Below, piece by piece: positions 46,375 through 56,137 of a DNA stretch of 64,000 bases. Below the pieces are notes generated by a model that was given only the letters and a program-made list of their open reading frames with translations, made no database searches and was not told the DNA's origin. Position 1 is the first letter of the stretch; each line of letters starts with the position of its first letter. Origin of the DNA: Candidatus Altimarinota bacterium (GTDB taxonomy: Bacteria > Patescibacteriota > Gracilibacteria > UBA4473). Location of the stretch: assembly GCA_018608565.1 (NCBI GenBank), contig JABAZT010000019.1:38880-102879 (forward strand). Direction: 5' to 3'. The position numbers and the translations under genes are program-made.

Positions 46375-49300
46375 CTAGTTGTTTTTAAGAAGTCGGAATG
46401 GAGTAGAGTCAACATCAATTTCAAATCCGTTCAACCAATCTACTGTAGTAGCAGAGTGAGGTGAACCAGATTCATCTGACCAGATTACGTTACATAGAGC
46501 ATCTCCAGTACCATTACCTGTTGTATCACAAGCTGTAGCTGCTTGCTTTGTAGCAAGAGCTTCTGCTGTTCCGTAGAACGGATCTTCAAGGATAGTAATG
46601 TTAAGCCCGTCAGAATCTTGAGATCCTCCAGTATCCTCATTTGTAGGCGCTACGAATAGAGCGAACTCAAGAGAACCACCAGCTGAAACTCGTTGTCCAA
46701 CTAGGTCAACAGAGAGAGTTGCTGCTGCAACTGCTTCGTCAGAAACTGTAACAGCGAATGATTGATTTGTATCAACTGATCCGTTTGTAACAGGTCGAAC
46801 GATAAAGTCAGCATTTACTCCAGCAGTAGGAGCAGTACCAGCAGTTGTTGTACCAAATACTATCCCGTTAAGGTTAGCTTGTAGTGTAATTCGTCCTAGA
46901 TCAACTGCACCTGCGCTATCTGCTGACACTGTAAACCGGTAAGCCTGTGTTCGTACAGACGAAGGAAGTGTCATAGATGGTTGCGTAGCAGAGTGATCAA
47001 TAGAAATATTAGTTTTGTAGATAACGAAGTCATCTCCTGTAATAGTTCCAGACACTGATGAAGTTGCAGCACTAGTAGTGTTTGTAAGATCTGCACCCGT
47101 AGCTCCCGTAGTAGCTACAACATCAACTTGTTTCCCAAGAACAGTGTTCCCAAGATTAATTTGAAGTCGTTTAGCTGTTTGGTTTGCTTCGTTGATAGAT
47201 CGAGCGTCCACTTTTACTACTGCGTACGTAACATCGTCTTTAGGTACTCGGATTCGATCTTGGTTTGCAAGTTCGAAGTGGAGTTTCCCATCAACCATTT
47301 GTTTCGTTTGTAGTAGTTGTCCTGAAGCACTGTAGAGTTTGAAGTCTACTCGGTCTTCAGCGTCTCCTGATGCTGTTCCGAAGAATGGATCTACAAAGTA
47401 GAGGTCTTCAACGTAAATTTCATCATCAGCCGCGTCAAACTTAACTCGTAGTATTTCAACATCAGTATCACCAGAGATGATTACATCAGAGTATACTGGA
47501 GTTTCTTGTGCAACAAGAAGAGTTCCTGAAGCAATGAGGTCAAACGTAGCTCCACAAAGGAAGTTGCTTGCCGCTCCTCCGTTACAGTCTCCGTCAGCAA
47601 GAACTGCTTCAACGTTTCCTGTACCAAGGTTCGTTCCTCCTTCAGTTACTGCTACTTCTTGACCATTTTCAACATTGTCCGCATCTACTTCAGTAACGTA
47701 GAATTGGATTTGGTTTGCAGATGGCTCTGTCACTGCAGATCCAGCAGCAGGTACTGCTGCAGCTGTAGCACAAGCAGCCAGTGTAGTAGTGAAGGTAACT
47801 GTAGTATTAGCTGTGTCGATAGACGCAACTGTACAAGATCCTCCTCCAATAGTAAGCGTATCACCAGCAGTTATGTTTGCTAGAGATGCTACTTTCACTG
47901 TTTTATCAGCGGTAGTGTAAGCAATAGTAGGAGCTGTTTGTGTCAACATTTCTCCGACTGGATGAGAGTTAGTCAATGCTCGGTTGTCTGTACCTGCTGC
48001 TCCAAGGAGAGCTAGGTAAGAGTAAGTTCCATCATTAGATTGAACTACTGGAACTGCTACAGTTCCTCGAACCTCAGCGTTTGTACCAGTTGCAGCTCCA
48101 TCAACAGAGATTGCAAAGGCAGTAAGACCTGTAAGCGCGTTTCCTGTATCAGGAATTGCGATACATGTAGTACCAGCTGGTAGTGCAACAGAAGCAGCAA
48201 AAGGAGTTACTACTGCCGCGTTTGTTTGTGCGACAACATTTGCAACAGTGTTAGCATCTGTAAGAGTTGCATCAATTGTTCCAGCATCAGTAACAGTAGA
48301 CACAATTGTGTGTGCTGTTCCAGCCGTAGCTGCAACAACTGTAACAACAGATCCAGTAGCAGTAGCAGTAACAGCAGCGTTAGCAGTAACTAGTGCAGCA
48401 AGTGCAGTAGCAATTCCATCGTTATCTGTATCACCTGCAACAACTGTATGAGAGTAAGCTGTTCCGTTCAAAGTTATAGTGAATATATCACCAGCTTCGA
48501 ATGTTCCAGCAACTGTAGCTGTATCTTCTTGAGCAACAGCCACAACAGCGTTACCAGTAGAAGCACAAGCTGTACCTACACCGTACTTCCAAGTAGAAGC
48601 AACAGTATAATTAACAGAGTTAGCTACCACCGTAGTGTTAGCTGTGTTAGCGTTTGCACTAGATTCAATTGTATCAACTACAACTGTAAATTCTTTTTGA
48701 CCTGCAGATGGGATAACAACAGAGATGTCGTTAAACGTAGCAGCTCCTGTAGAACTTAGGTTTCGTGCAGATCCTTGTTGAGTTCCGTCTACAAATAGTG
48801 CAGCCGTGAAGTTCGTGTAAGGAAGTGCAGATCCTGTTCCGTCAGCTTGGATAGAAACTGAAGTCGCGTTAACGTCTCCTGAGTTATTATTGTCCAATAC
48901 GAATTGTAGGAATGTAACATCATCTACTCCAGCTACGATACTGTCTCCAGTCGAGCTAAGTCCGTCTGTACGGTTAATGATAAGTACTGATTGCTCAACT
49001 GTAACGAGTGAAGCTTCAGCAGATCCAAGGAGCTGAGAAGATTCTACTTGATCACCAGTAGAGATGTATTCTGGAGAATCAACGTCCGTAGCTGCAAGAG
49101 CGAATCGGATTTTGTCTCCTGTGTCAGCATCATCTTCGATGTTACCAACCAGTTTTACGATTGACGTACCTGCAAGTTCAAACGTAGTGTTGAATTTGAG
49201 TTCGTAATCAGTAACAGCTCCGTCTGTTCCTCCTGCTTGAAGCGAGAAGTCATTTTCAGAATCAACGAGTTTATCATTGATGTATACTCGGAAGTTATCA

Positions 49301-51207
49301 AATGCAGCGTTGAAATCAGAAAGATTGCTATCAGTAGTGTTAGAATCTGACGTTTTATCAACTACAGCTGATTCAGAAAGAACTCGTAGAGTCATTCCGT
49401 CAACGATCATTGGTTGATCAACAACAACTCGCGCTGTCATGAATACCACGTCGTTTGAACCAGGAGCGTACTCTTGGTTTGAAAGAGAAGAAGGATCTCG
49501 AGAAACGTTTAGGTCTCCAGAATCAACTGTATAAGCTTTAAGCCGTGCACAGTCATCCTCTGCTGCAGAAGTACCTGCAGTACAAGAAGCTTTTTCAGTT
49601 TGAGCCGTAGCTCCAGAAGTGTTTAGCTTGAGACCATTGTCTCCAGCAACAGTTTTAACTCCGAATGAAGTTCCAACCTCAACTCCTACAATGTCTTCAA
49701 AGTTATCAACTTTGAAGTTGATCGTGTCGTCTTTTTCAGCCGAAACGATATCAGCTCGCATAGAGAAGATTCGAGAATCTCCGTCTTCTACGATGTATCC
49801 ACCAGTTACTCCGTTATCAAGTCGGAATGTAACGTAGTCTCCATCAATAATAGTTTCAGCAGAAACTTGTTCACCAGAAACGTAAAGTGCTACGTTTTCT
49901 AGAGAGTCTTCAAGTTCAGCTGTACCGTCATTTTTGAATGTAAGAGCTCGAAGTTCGAGATCTTTGTTCGTGTTCGAATCATTTTGAACTCGGAATTTAC
50001 CGATTTCGATGAAGTTGTCTCCAACATCAATCGTAGCATCAGCTCCAAGAGCAGAAAGTCGAATTTGAGATACTTCGTAATCTGCGATTTCCATTTCTTC
50101 ACCTTCTACAGGGAAGTCTCCTACTACGTTAGCAGCAGTAGATACAATGTCGTCAGCAGAAACCATTGCGAAACGGTTGTGGTGACCTGTATTAGCTCGA
50201 TCATCGTCATTAGAGCTAACTCCAACTTCAAGAGAAGCTACAACGTCAGCAACAATAGTTTGTCCAGCAGGTACGATCAACGGTGGGTTGAATCGAAGTT
50301 CAACAACGTCGTCATTGTTTACAGATTTGTCGTTTCCAACTTTGAATCCGTCAACTTCGAGCCATACGTTATCAAAATCGTCGTTGTCCCCAAGACCAAG
50401 TCGAGTGAAAGTTAGAGAAGAAATCTCAACATCACTGTCATCAGAAGCAGTCATTTCCACTGTAGTAAATGGAACTGAAGTTGCGTTGAAAGGAATATTA
50501 GTTCCTCGTGGAGTATCTGGAGAAAGAACTACTTCAAGTGTTCCATCAGCTGGTCCTACTGGAGCAGAGATAACTAGAAGTGAGTCGTAAACGATTTTAA
50601 CAGTCTGAGCTCGCGTTACCGCGTCTCCAGGACCGAAAGAACCATCTCCGTATCCTCGCATAAGTCCGTAGTTGTAAGCTGTTTCTACGTAACCGTAGAA
50701 CCAATCAGCAGAATCTACATCGTCAAAGTGAGGAGCACCAGAAAGATCTTGATCGATTTCGAATGCGTTGATAACCATTTTAGCTAGTTCAGCTCGGTTG
50801 ATTCCAACACCAGGTCGGAATTGTCCGTCTGGGTATCCGTTAATCCATCCGTAGTTGTACATAGTTTCTACGTAGTCGTAGAACCATGCCCCGTCAGTAA
50901 CATCAGGGAAATGTGGTCCGCCAGTTGTATCAAAGTCAACTCCTGTTGCCAGGACGATCACTTTTGAAACTTCTGCACGGTTAAGTTGTCGATTAGGAGC
51001 GAAAGATCCGTCATCGTTACCAGAAATAACTCCCATGTCCATAAGCTCTTCAATAGCTTCGTCGGCCCATGTAGGAATTTCAGCAGCGTCAGTGAAGTCT
51101 TCAACCGAAGAAGCCGCTGATGCGATAGGTGCAGCAAAAAATGTTGCAACCATAGCTGTCATAGTAACTGAAGCGATTCCTTTTCGCAGGTATGCAAATA
51201 AATCCAT
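46375..51207 (-). CDS. giant SLH-domain S-layer-type surface protein
   Basis: Signal peptide plus three SLH repeats (WADEAIEELMDMGVISGNDDGSFAPNRQLNRAEVSK; ...NGYPDGQFRPGVGINRAELAKM; ...RGYGDGSFGPGDAVTRAQ); Asp/Thr/Ala/Val-rich body. Confidence 0.93.
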   Translation of the reverse strand: MDLFAYLRKGIASVTMTAMVATFFAAPIASAASSVEDFTDAAEIPTWADEAIEELMDMGVISGNDDGSFAPNRQLNRAEVSKVIVLATGVDFDTTGGPHFPDVTDGAWFYDYVETMYNYGWINGYPDGQFRPGVGINRAELAKMVINAFEIDQDLSGAPHFDDVDSADWFYGYVETAYNYGLMRGYGDGSFGPGDAVTRAQTVKIVYDSLLVISAPVGPADGTLEVVLSPDTPRGTNIPFNATSVPFTTVEMTASDDSDVEISSLTFTRLGLGDNDDFDNVWLEVDGFKVGNDKSVNNDDVVELRFNPPLIVPAGQTIVADVVASLEVGVSSNDDDRANTGHHNRFAMVSADDIVSTAANVVGDFPVEGEEMEIADYEVSQIRLSALGADATIDVGDNFIEIGKFRVQNDSNTNKDLELRALTFKNDGTAELEDSLENVALYVSGEQVSAETIIDGDYVTFRLDNGVTGGYIVEDGDSRIFSMRADIVSAEKDDTINFKVDNFEDIVGVEVGTSFGVKTVAGDNGLKLNTSGATAQTEKASCTAGTSAAEDDCARLKAYTVDSGDLNVSRDPSSLSNQEYAPGSNDVVFMTARVVVDQPMIVDGMTLRVLSESAVVDKTSDSNTTDSNLSDFNAAFDNFRVYINDKLVDSENDFSLQAGGTDGAVTDYELKFNTTFELAGTSIVKLVGNIEDDADTGDKIRFALAATDVDSPEYISTGDQVESSQLLGSAEASLVTVEQSVLIINRTDGLSSTGDSIVAGVDDVTFLQFVLDNNNSGDVNATSVSIQADGTGSALPYTNFTAALFVDGTQQGSARNLSSTGAATFNDISVVIPSAGQKEFTVVVDTIESSANANTANTTVVANSVNYTVASTWKYGVGTACASTGNAVVAVAQEDTATVAGTFEAGDIFTITLNGTAYSHTVVAGDTDNDGIATALAALVTANAAVTATATGSVVTVVAATAGTAHTIVSTVTDAGTIDATLTDANTVANVVAQTNAAVVTPFAASVALPAGTTCIAIPDTGNALTGLTAFAISVDGAATGTNAEVRGTVAVPVVQSNDGTYSYLALLGAAGTDNRALTNSHPVGEMLTQTAPTIAYTTADKTVKVASLANITAGDTLTIGGGSCTVASIDTANTTVTFTTTLAACATAAAVPAAGSAVTEPSANQIQFYVTEVDADNVENGQEVAVTEGGTNLGTGNVEAVLADGDCNGGAASNFLCGATFDLIASGTLLVAQETPVYSDVIISGDTDVEILRVKFDAADDEIYVEDLYFVDPFFGTASGDAEDRVDFKLYSASGQLLQTKQMVDGKLHFELANQDRIRVPKDDVTYAVVKVDARSINEANQTAKRLQINLGNTVLGKQVDVVATTGATGADLTNTTSAATSSVSGTITGDDFVIYKTNISIDHSATQPSMTLPSSVRTQAYRFTVSADSAGAVDLGRITLQANLNGIVFGTTTAGTAPTAGVNADFIVRPVTNGSVDTNQSFAVTVSDEAVAAATLSVDLVGQRVSAGGSLEFALFVAPTNEDTGGSQDSDGLNITILEDPFYGTAEALATKQAATACDTTGNGTGDALCNVIWSDESGSPHSATTVDWLNGFEIDVDSTPFRLLKNN

Positions 51208-51652
51208 GTTTCAGTAATAAAAAATTAATTAGATAAACTCCACTTAAATAGTGTGTCTATCGATAGGTCTATAAGGATGATGATTCATCTCGTTGTTTGT
51301 TTTCATCTTTTTGCACGCAACTCTCGTGCCAAGTAATGAAAGACTTGATGTGTTTTTCTAGGAAAACCTATATATGTCACAAACCACTAATGTGCTTTTG
51401 ATAAACAATACTAAGTTAATCCCGGCCGTTATTTCAAAGATCTAGCTGGAGAATTGTAAGAACACCCACATGGCTGTCAAAACAATCTCGCAACCCTTTA
51501 AACGGACGAATGTCACAAACTGTTACGAATAAAATACAAAAAAGAATTTACTGATCATCTTTTTTGTTTTTTTTTACCATTTCGGTGTTTTCTATCTGAC
51601 ATAAATAAAAATTGATTGAGTCTAATATCTGATTCCCTACTATGATAGTAAA

Positions 51653-51883
51653 ATGTTTATTTTTCATTGGATTCGTAAAAGCTTGATCTGGATTGGGATG
51701 ATACTAGGACATGTAAAAACATTCCTTGTACTCAGTATCATATACTGGATAATATTGCTCCCATATCGAGTTTTGCAATTCATATTCATAATCATCACCA
51801 AGCCATTCCAAAAAGCAAAAAAAAGCAATTGGAAATCATACAAACTTAACACGGATATTGAATCACTGAAAAATCAATTTTAA
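51653..51883 (+). CDS. small membrane protein upstream of carbamoyltransferase
   Basis: 76 aa, hydrophobic; stop overlaps start of next gene. Confidence 0.7.
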   Translation: MFIFHWIRKSLIWIGMILGHVKTFLVLSIIYWIILLPYRVLQFIFIIITKPFQKAKKSNWKSYKLNTDIESLKNQF

Positions 51884-53688
51884 TGCAAAATACAAAAAAA
51901 ACTCATCAATACATACTCGGATTATCCTGCTTTTATCATGATAGTTCTGCCTGCATACTCCTCAATGGTAAAATACTTGCATCTGCCTCCGAAGAACGCT
52001 TTTCGAGAAAGAAACATGATGATGGATTCCCTCTCCACTCTATTGAGTACTGCCTCAAAAAAGCAAACATCGATATAAACCAAATTGACGCTATCGCTTT
52101 TTATGAAAAACCAATCGTGAAGTTTGAACGAATCTTAAAAGAATTCATTGTCTCTTGGCCTCGGAATGTTAGTCAATTTTATCGATTTATGCCCCAGTGG
52201 CTTGGACAAAAATTATTCATGGGAAATACTATACACAATGAACTGAAACAATACTGCAAAAAAAATTATGATAAGGCCTATAAACTTAAAACTATTAGAA
52301 CTTATTACATCCCACATCACCTATCTCATGCCTCAAGTAGTTACTTCACAAGCCCTTTTGAGGAAGCTGCCGTTGTCACTATCGATGGGGTTGGAGAAAA
52401 CACTACCACCGCCATATACAAATGTATTGCAAACGAAATAAACCCCGTTCAACACATAACTTACCCAGACAGCCTAGGACTGCTGTATTCTGCTTTTACC
52501 TACTATCTAGGATTTCGAGTCAATAGTGGTGAATACAAGATGATGGGGCTCGCCCCCTACGGAACTCCCAAATACACCGAACAGGTAAAAAAGACGCTTA
52601 CGATTTTTGACGATGGAAGCTACGAACTGAATCAAAAATATTTCAAATATCGATGGGGAGAACGAATGATCAGCAAACATTTTGCAACGCTCCTAGGAGA
52701 ACCAATACGAGAAGCGTCAGAACCAGTCACCCAGTTTCACAAAGATATGGCTGCCAGCATCCAATCGGTTACTGAAGAAATTATCCTCAAAATAGTAACA
52801 CATGCAAAATTGCAGACAAATTGCAAAAACCTCTGTCTCTCTGGAGGAGTAGCCCTCAACTGTGTTGCCAATGGAAAAATACTAGAAGAAAAAATATTTG
52901 AAAACATACATATCTTTCCTGGCTGTGGAGACGATGGAGGAGCGGTTGGAGCGGCGCTATTTTTACACAGAAAACTAGACACTACTACTAACCAAATCAA
53001 GCAATCATCTCCCTCTCCCTACCTAGGACCGAGCAACTCAAATAAAGAAATTGAATCCTTTTTATCAGAGCACAACATTCCTTTTCAAAAAAAAGAAGAA
53101 CAACAACTTTGCAATACCATTGCACAAGAAATAATTGAGAATAATGCTATCATTGGACACTTCAATGGACGGATGGAATTTGGCCCTCGAGCACTGGGAA
53201 ATCGATCGATACTGGCCGATCCGAGAAATGAAGAAAACTGGAAAAGGGTCAATCTGCAGATTAAATTTCGAGAAAGTTTCCGGCCCTTTGCCCCTGCCGT
53301 ACTAGAGGAAAAATGCAGTGAAGTTTTTGACCTTGAAGTCCCAAGCCCCTACATGCTCTATGTAGCCCAAGTCAAACACACAGGACTTCCGGCCATAACT
53401 CACGTGGACAACTCCGCTCGAATACAGACCGTATCACGAGAACAAAACCCAAGATTTCATGGACTCATCAAAGCCTTTGACGATCAAACCGGTGTTCCAG
53501 TGCTTATCAACACTTCATTCAATGTCCGAGGAGAACCCATCGTATGTGACTATTTGGATGCATGGAAATGCTTCCTCCACACAGGAATTGATATCTTGGT
53601 ATTGAATGATTACATCATTAATGCCAGAGATTTGAACAGAGAAGATTTTAAGAAGAAGTTCCCTACCAGCGAATTTGCAGAGGACTAA
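51883..53688 (+). CDS. NodU/CmcH-family carbamoyltransferase
   Basis: GLSCFYHDSSACILLNGKILASASEERFSRKKHD; GRMEFGPRALGNRSILADPR; FNVRGEPIVCDYLDAWKCF. Confidence 0.95.
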   Translation: MQNTKKTHQYILGLSCFYHDSSACILLNGKILASASEERFSRKKHDDGFPLHSIEYCLKKANIDINQIDAIAFYEKPIVKFERILKEFIVSWPRNVSQFYRFMPQWLGQKLFMGNTIHNELKQYCKKNYDKAYKLKTIRTYYIPHHLSHASSSYFTSPFEEAAVVTIDGVGENTTTAIYKCIANEINPVQHITYPDSLGLLYSAFTYYLGFRVNSGEYKMMGLAPYGTPKYTEQVKKTLTIFDDGSYELNQKYFKYRWGERMISKHFATLLGEPIREASEPVTQFHKDMAASIQSVTEEIILKIVTHAKLQTNCKNLCLSGGVALNCVANGKILEEKIFENIHIFPGCGDDGGAVGAALFLHRKLDTTTNQIKQSSPSPYLGPSNSNKEIESFLSEHNIPFQKKEEQQLCNTIAQEIIENNAIIGHFNGRMEFGPRALGNRSILADPRNEENWKRVNLQIKFRESFRPFAPAVLEEKCSEVFDLEVPSPYMLYVAQVKHTGLPAITHVDNSARIQTVSREQNPRFHGLIKAFDDQTGVPVLINTSFNVRGEPIVCDYLDAWKCFLHTGIDILVLNDYIINARDLNREDFKKKFPTSEFAED

Positions 53689-53712
53689 ATCTTATGGTAT
53701 AATTTCTTAATG
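53611..53712 (+). repeat. duplicated segment A, copy 1 (3' end of carbamoyltransferase plus TATAAT promoter)
   Basis: TACATCATTAATGCCAGAGATTTGAACA.GAAGATTTTAAGAAGAAG...GGTATAATTTCTTAATGAAA. Confidence 0.92.
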
Positions 53713-54225
53713 AAAAAAATTCAACAACACCATCAATTAATTTTAACTAAACAGGTCTACCTCCTCGAAAAGTCTATCGTACAACCATCATTTAGCCCGA
53801 AAGAAACTGATGAAGTTGATTCAAAAAACGCACGACAAGAACTACTAAAGCTCTTAGATAAAAAAATTAAAAACGGAGCTCCTCCAAAGAATCTAGAAAT
53901 CTATGAAGGCCTTAAACGAAAATTAAATAGAGCATTTGAGGACTGGGATAAAGTGATTCATGCCGAAAAATCTGAGAATACTTATTACTTTTATTCTATT
54001 GATGATGATATCCCTCAGTTTAATTTTTTAAGACTTTCTCCCGAAAACACTGAAAATCCCATAGGTGGAGAAAGTGGATTCCTTTCTGACGAATTTGAAT
54101 TTAACCCCAAAGGACACGCACAGTCTTTGTGCAAGAAATACAAAGAAAAACTAAGAATCAAAGAGAACAAAAAGAAACTTGGAGCCCTATCATCTGAAGT
54201 TGACCCAAGTTCACAATACGCCTGA
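53710..54225 (+). CDS. hypothetical protein
   Basis: 171-aa ORF starting at predicted TSS of TATAAT 53698-53703. Confidence 0.6.
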   Translation: MKKIQQHHQLILTKQVYLLEKSIVQPSFSPKETDEVDSKNARQELLKLLDKKIKNGAPPKNLEIYEGLKRKLNRAFEDWDKVIHAEKSENTYYFYSIDDDIPQFNFLRLSPENTENPIGGESGFLSDEFEFNPKGHAQSLCKKYKEKLRIKENKKKLGALSSEVDPSSQYA

Positions 54226-54404
54226 TTTATCCTGTATTCAAACATAGTTTCTGCTATAGTTTTCAGCTACTGGTTTTAATTTTACAATTCATAGTTTTTT
54301 ACATCATTAATGCCAGAGATTTGAACAAAGAAGATTTTAAGAAGAAGCTCCCTACCAGCGAATTTGCAGAGGACTAGTTCTTATTGTATAATGATATGAA
54401 ATGA
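54137..54404 (+). repeat. duplicated segment B+A, copy 2
   Basis: AATACAAAGAAAAACTAAGAATCAAAGAGAACAAAAAGAAACTTGGAGCCC...TACATCATTAATGCCAGAG; repeated at 55459-55681. Confidence 0.92.
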
Positions 54405-55288
54405 AATATTTATTCAAGTTCTCAGAGCATGTAAACCATCAATTCATTTTTGATGAAACATCCTCTGAAAAAATTACGACAACTGACGAATCTCCTGAAA
54501 TTTCTGTTGAAAACATAAATTACGAACTTCAAAAAATACAAATCAATCTCGCCTTGGGACAACTTTCAAAAGAAGATCAAGATGCTTTTAATAACGTTCT
54601 CAAAGAAATTCCAAAGGGATGCCCTATGGAGCTAAAAACTATAGGTGATGGAACCCTGATTATTATTTTCCCAGAAACAAATACAAAGAACATTCAAGCA
54701 CCAATGCAATGCACTTTTATGATTTTATCTCCTAGCATTGACAATCTAAATCAGAAAATATTTCAAAGCATCACCACAAATATCTATCACACTAATCTTG
54801 CAGAAGATCGTGTGGACGGAGGAGATGATAGGGATTTCAAAAGAACAAAATCGGATATTCCCCACTGGATCAAAACCCTGGAAGTATCTCCTCAAAAAAA
54901 ACTGGATCTAAAAAAATTTAATACATTCTTAGAAATATTCTGGAAAAATAATCCTGGCTTGAATGAGGGGTTAATCAAGCAAGACATGATTCCTAATATT
55001 GAAAAAATTAACTGTGAGCTCTTACTTCATGGAATAGACAGTGAAGGCATTCAAGACAAAGAATACTTTTATTGGCTTGAAACTACATCTAAAACCCCTG
55101 AAGGCAAAGTAAATGGAATCATATACTACATTGCCGCAGACCTCAACAAGGCGGCTGAACACCTCTTTTTTATTGATGACACACAACCAGTAGAGAACTT
55201 TTCCCTCGAAGAAATAACCATAGAAAAATTGGATAAAGCACTTGATTCAGGACAAGCACCTCAACTTTTCCCAGCCTTCCCCAAATAA
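54401..55288 (+). CDS. hypothetical protein
   Basis: 295-aa ORF; TATAAT at 54387-54392. Confidence 0.65.
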   Translation: MKYLFKFSEHVNHQFIFDETSSEKITTTDESPEISVENINYELQKIQINLALGQLSKEDQDAFNNVLKEIPKGCPMELKTIGDGTLIIIFPETNTKNIQAPMQCTFMILSPSIDNLNQKIFQSITTNIYHTNLAEDRVDGGDDRDFKRTKSDIPHWIKTLEVSPQKKLDLKKFNTFLEIFWKNNPGLNEGLIKQDMIPNIEKINCELLLHGIDSEGIQDKEYFYWLETTSKTPEGKVNGIIYYIAADLNKAAEHLFFIDDTQPVENFSLEEITIEKLDKALDSGQAPQLFPAFPK

Positions 55289-55399
55289 CCTAAGTATATT
55301 TATATTAATGTGCACACTATAATATAGTATATCAGGTTCTTTTTAGATCCTGTTTTTTGTTTATAGTAACGTAGATAAAAAAAATTATTCCTGCAATCC

Positions 55400-55463
55400 T
55401 TATTAATTTTTCTCTTTTGGGATTAATTTTCTTTGGAGCTGATTTTTTTTTGCGAAGTAATAC
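55400..55463 (+). repeat. truncated duplicate of the 5' end of the SGNH-hydrolase gene (matches about 56188-56250)
   Basis: CTTTTGGGATTAATTTTCTTTGGAGCTGA.TT...TGCGAAGTAATAC in both. Confidence 0.88.
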
Positions 55464-55681
55464 AAAGAAAAACTAAGAATGAAAGAGAACAAAAAGAAAC
55501 TTGGAGCCCTATCATCTGAAGTTGACCCAAGTTCACAATACGCCTGATTTATCCTGTATTCAAACATAGTTTCTGCCATAGTTTTTAGCTGCTGGTTTTA
55601 ATTTTATAATTCATAGTTTTTTACATCATTAAATGCCAGAGATTTGAAGAAGATTAGAACTTGTGGTATACTGGAGGGATG
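55459..55681 (+). repeat. duplicated segment B+A, copy 3 (partly degraded)
   Basis: AATACAAAGAAAAACTAAGAATGAAAGAGAAC... and TACATCATTAAATGCCAGAGATTTGAAGAAGATTAG...TATACT. Confidence 0.9.
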
Positions 55682-56137
55682 AAACAGTTTCACCAAACAG
55701 CACCATTTCCAACTATAAGGTTTATCTATAATGAGACCCCAATGAACCAAGAGATTCTCCCATCCATAGAATCGAATAAAGAATTTTTTACATTTATTCA
55801 AAACATGGATCAAAAAGACAAAGCCTTTAAGTACAATACTGATGCTTATAACGCGATTAATGATTTTAATTTGAGATTTTCTGATCAAAAATTCTGCATC
55901 GTAGATCATAAAATTGAAGGTCCCGTTTCAGCCTTCCTGTATCACAACCCAAAACAAGAGCCACCGTATCGAGGTTTTGTCTACACCGAACAAAATTTTG
56001 CTGTTAATCTGCAAATCTCAGGAGACATCAAACCGGAAGCCGCTCTAGAAAAAATGATTATATTATTTAAAGAAGCGATAAAACCAAAACTCCAAGCCCT
56101 CAAAGATGAAGCAAATTCGGATCTAATGTACAGTTGA
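55679..56137 (+). CDS. hypothetical protein
   Basis: MKQFHQTAPFPTIRFIYNE...; ATG at predicted TSS of TATACT 55667-55672. Confidence 0.6.
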   Translation: MKQFHQTAPFPTIRFIYNETPMNQEILPSIESNKEFFTFIQNMDQKDKAFKYNTDAYNAINDFNLRFSDQKFCIVDHKIEGPVSAFLYHNPKQEPPYRGFVYTEQNFAVNLQISGDIKPEAALEKMIILFKEAIKPKLQALKDEANSDLMYS

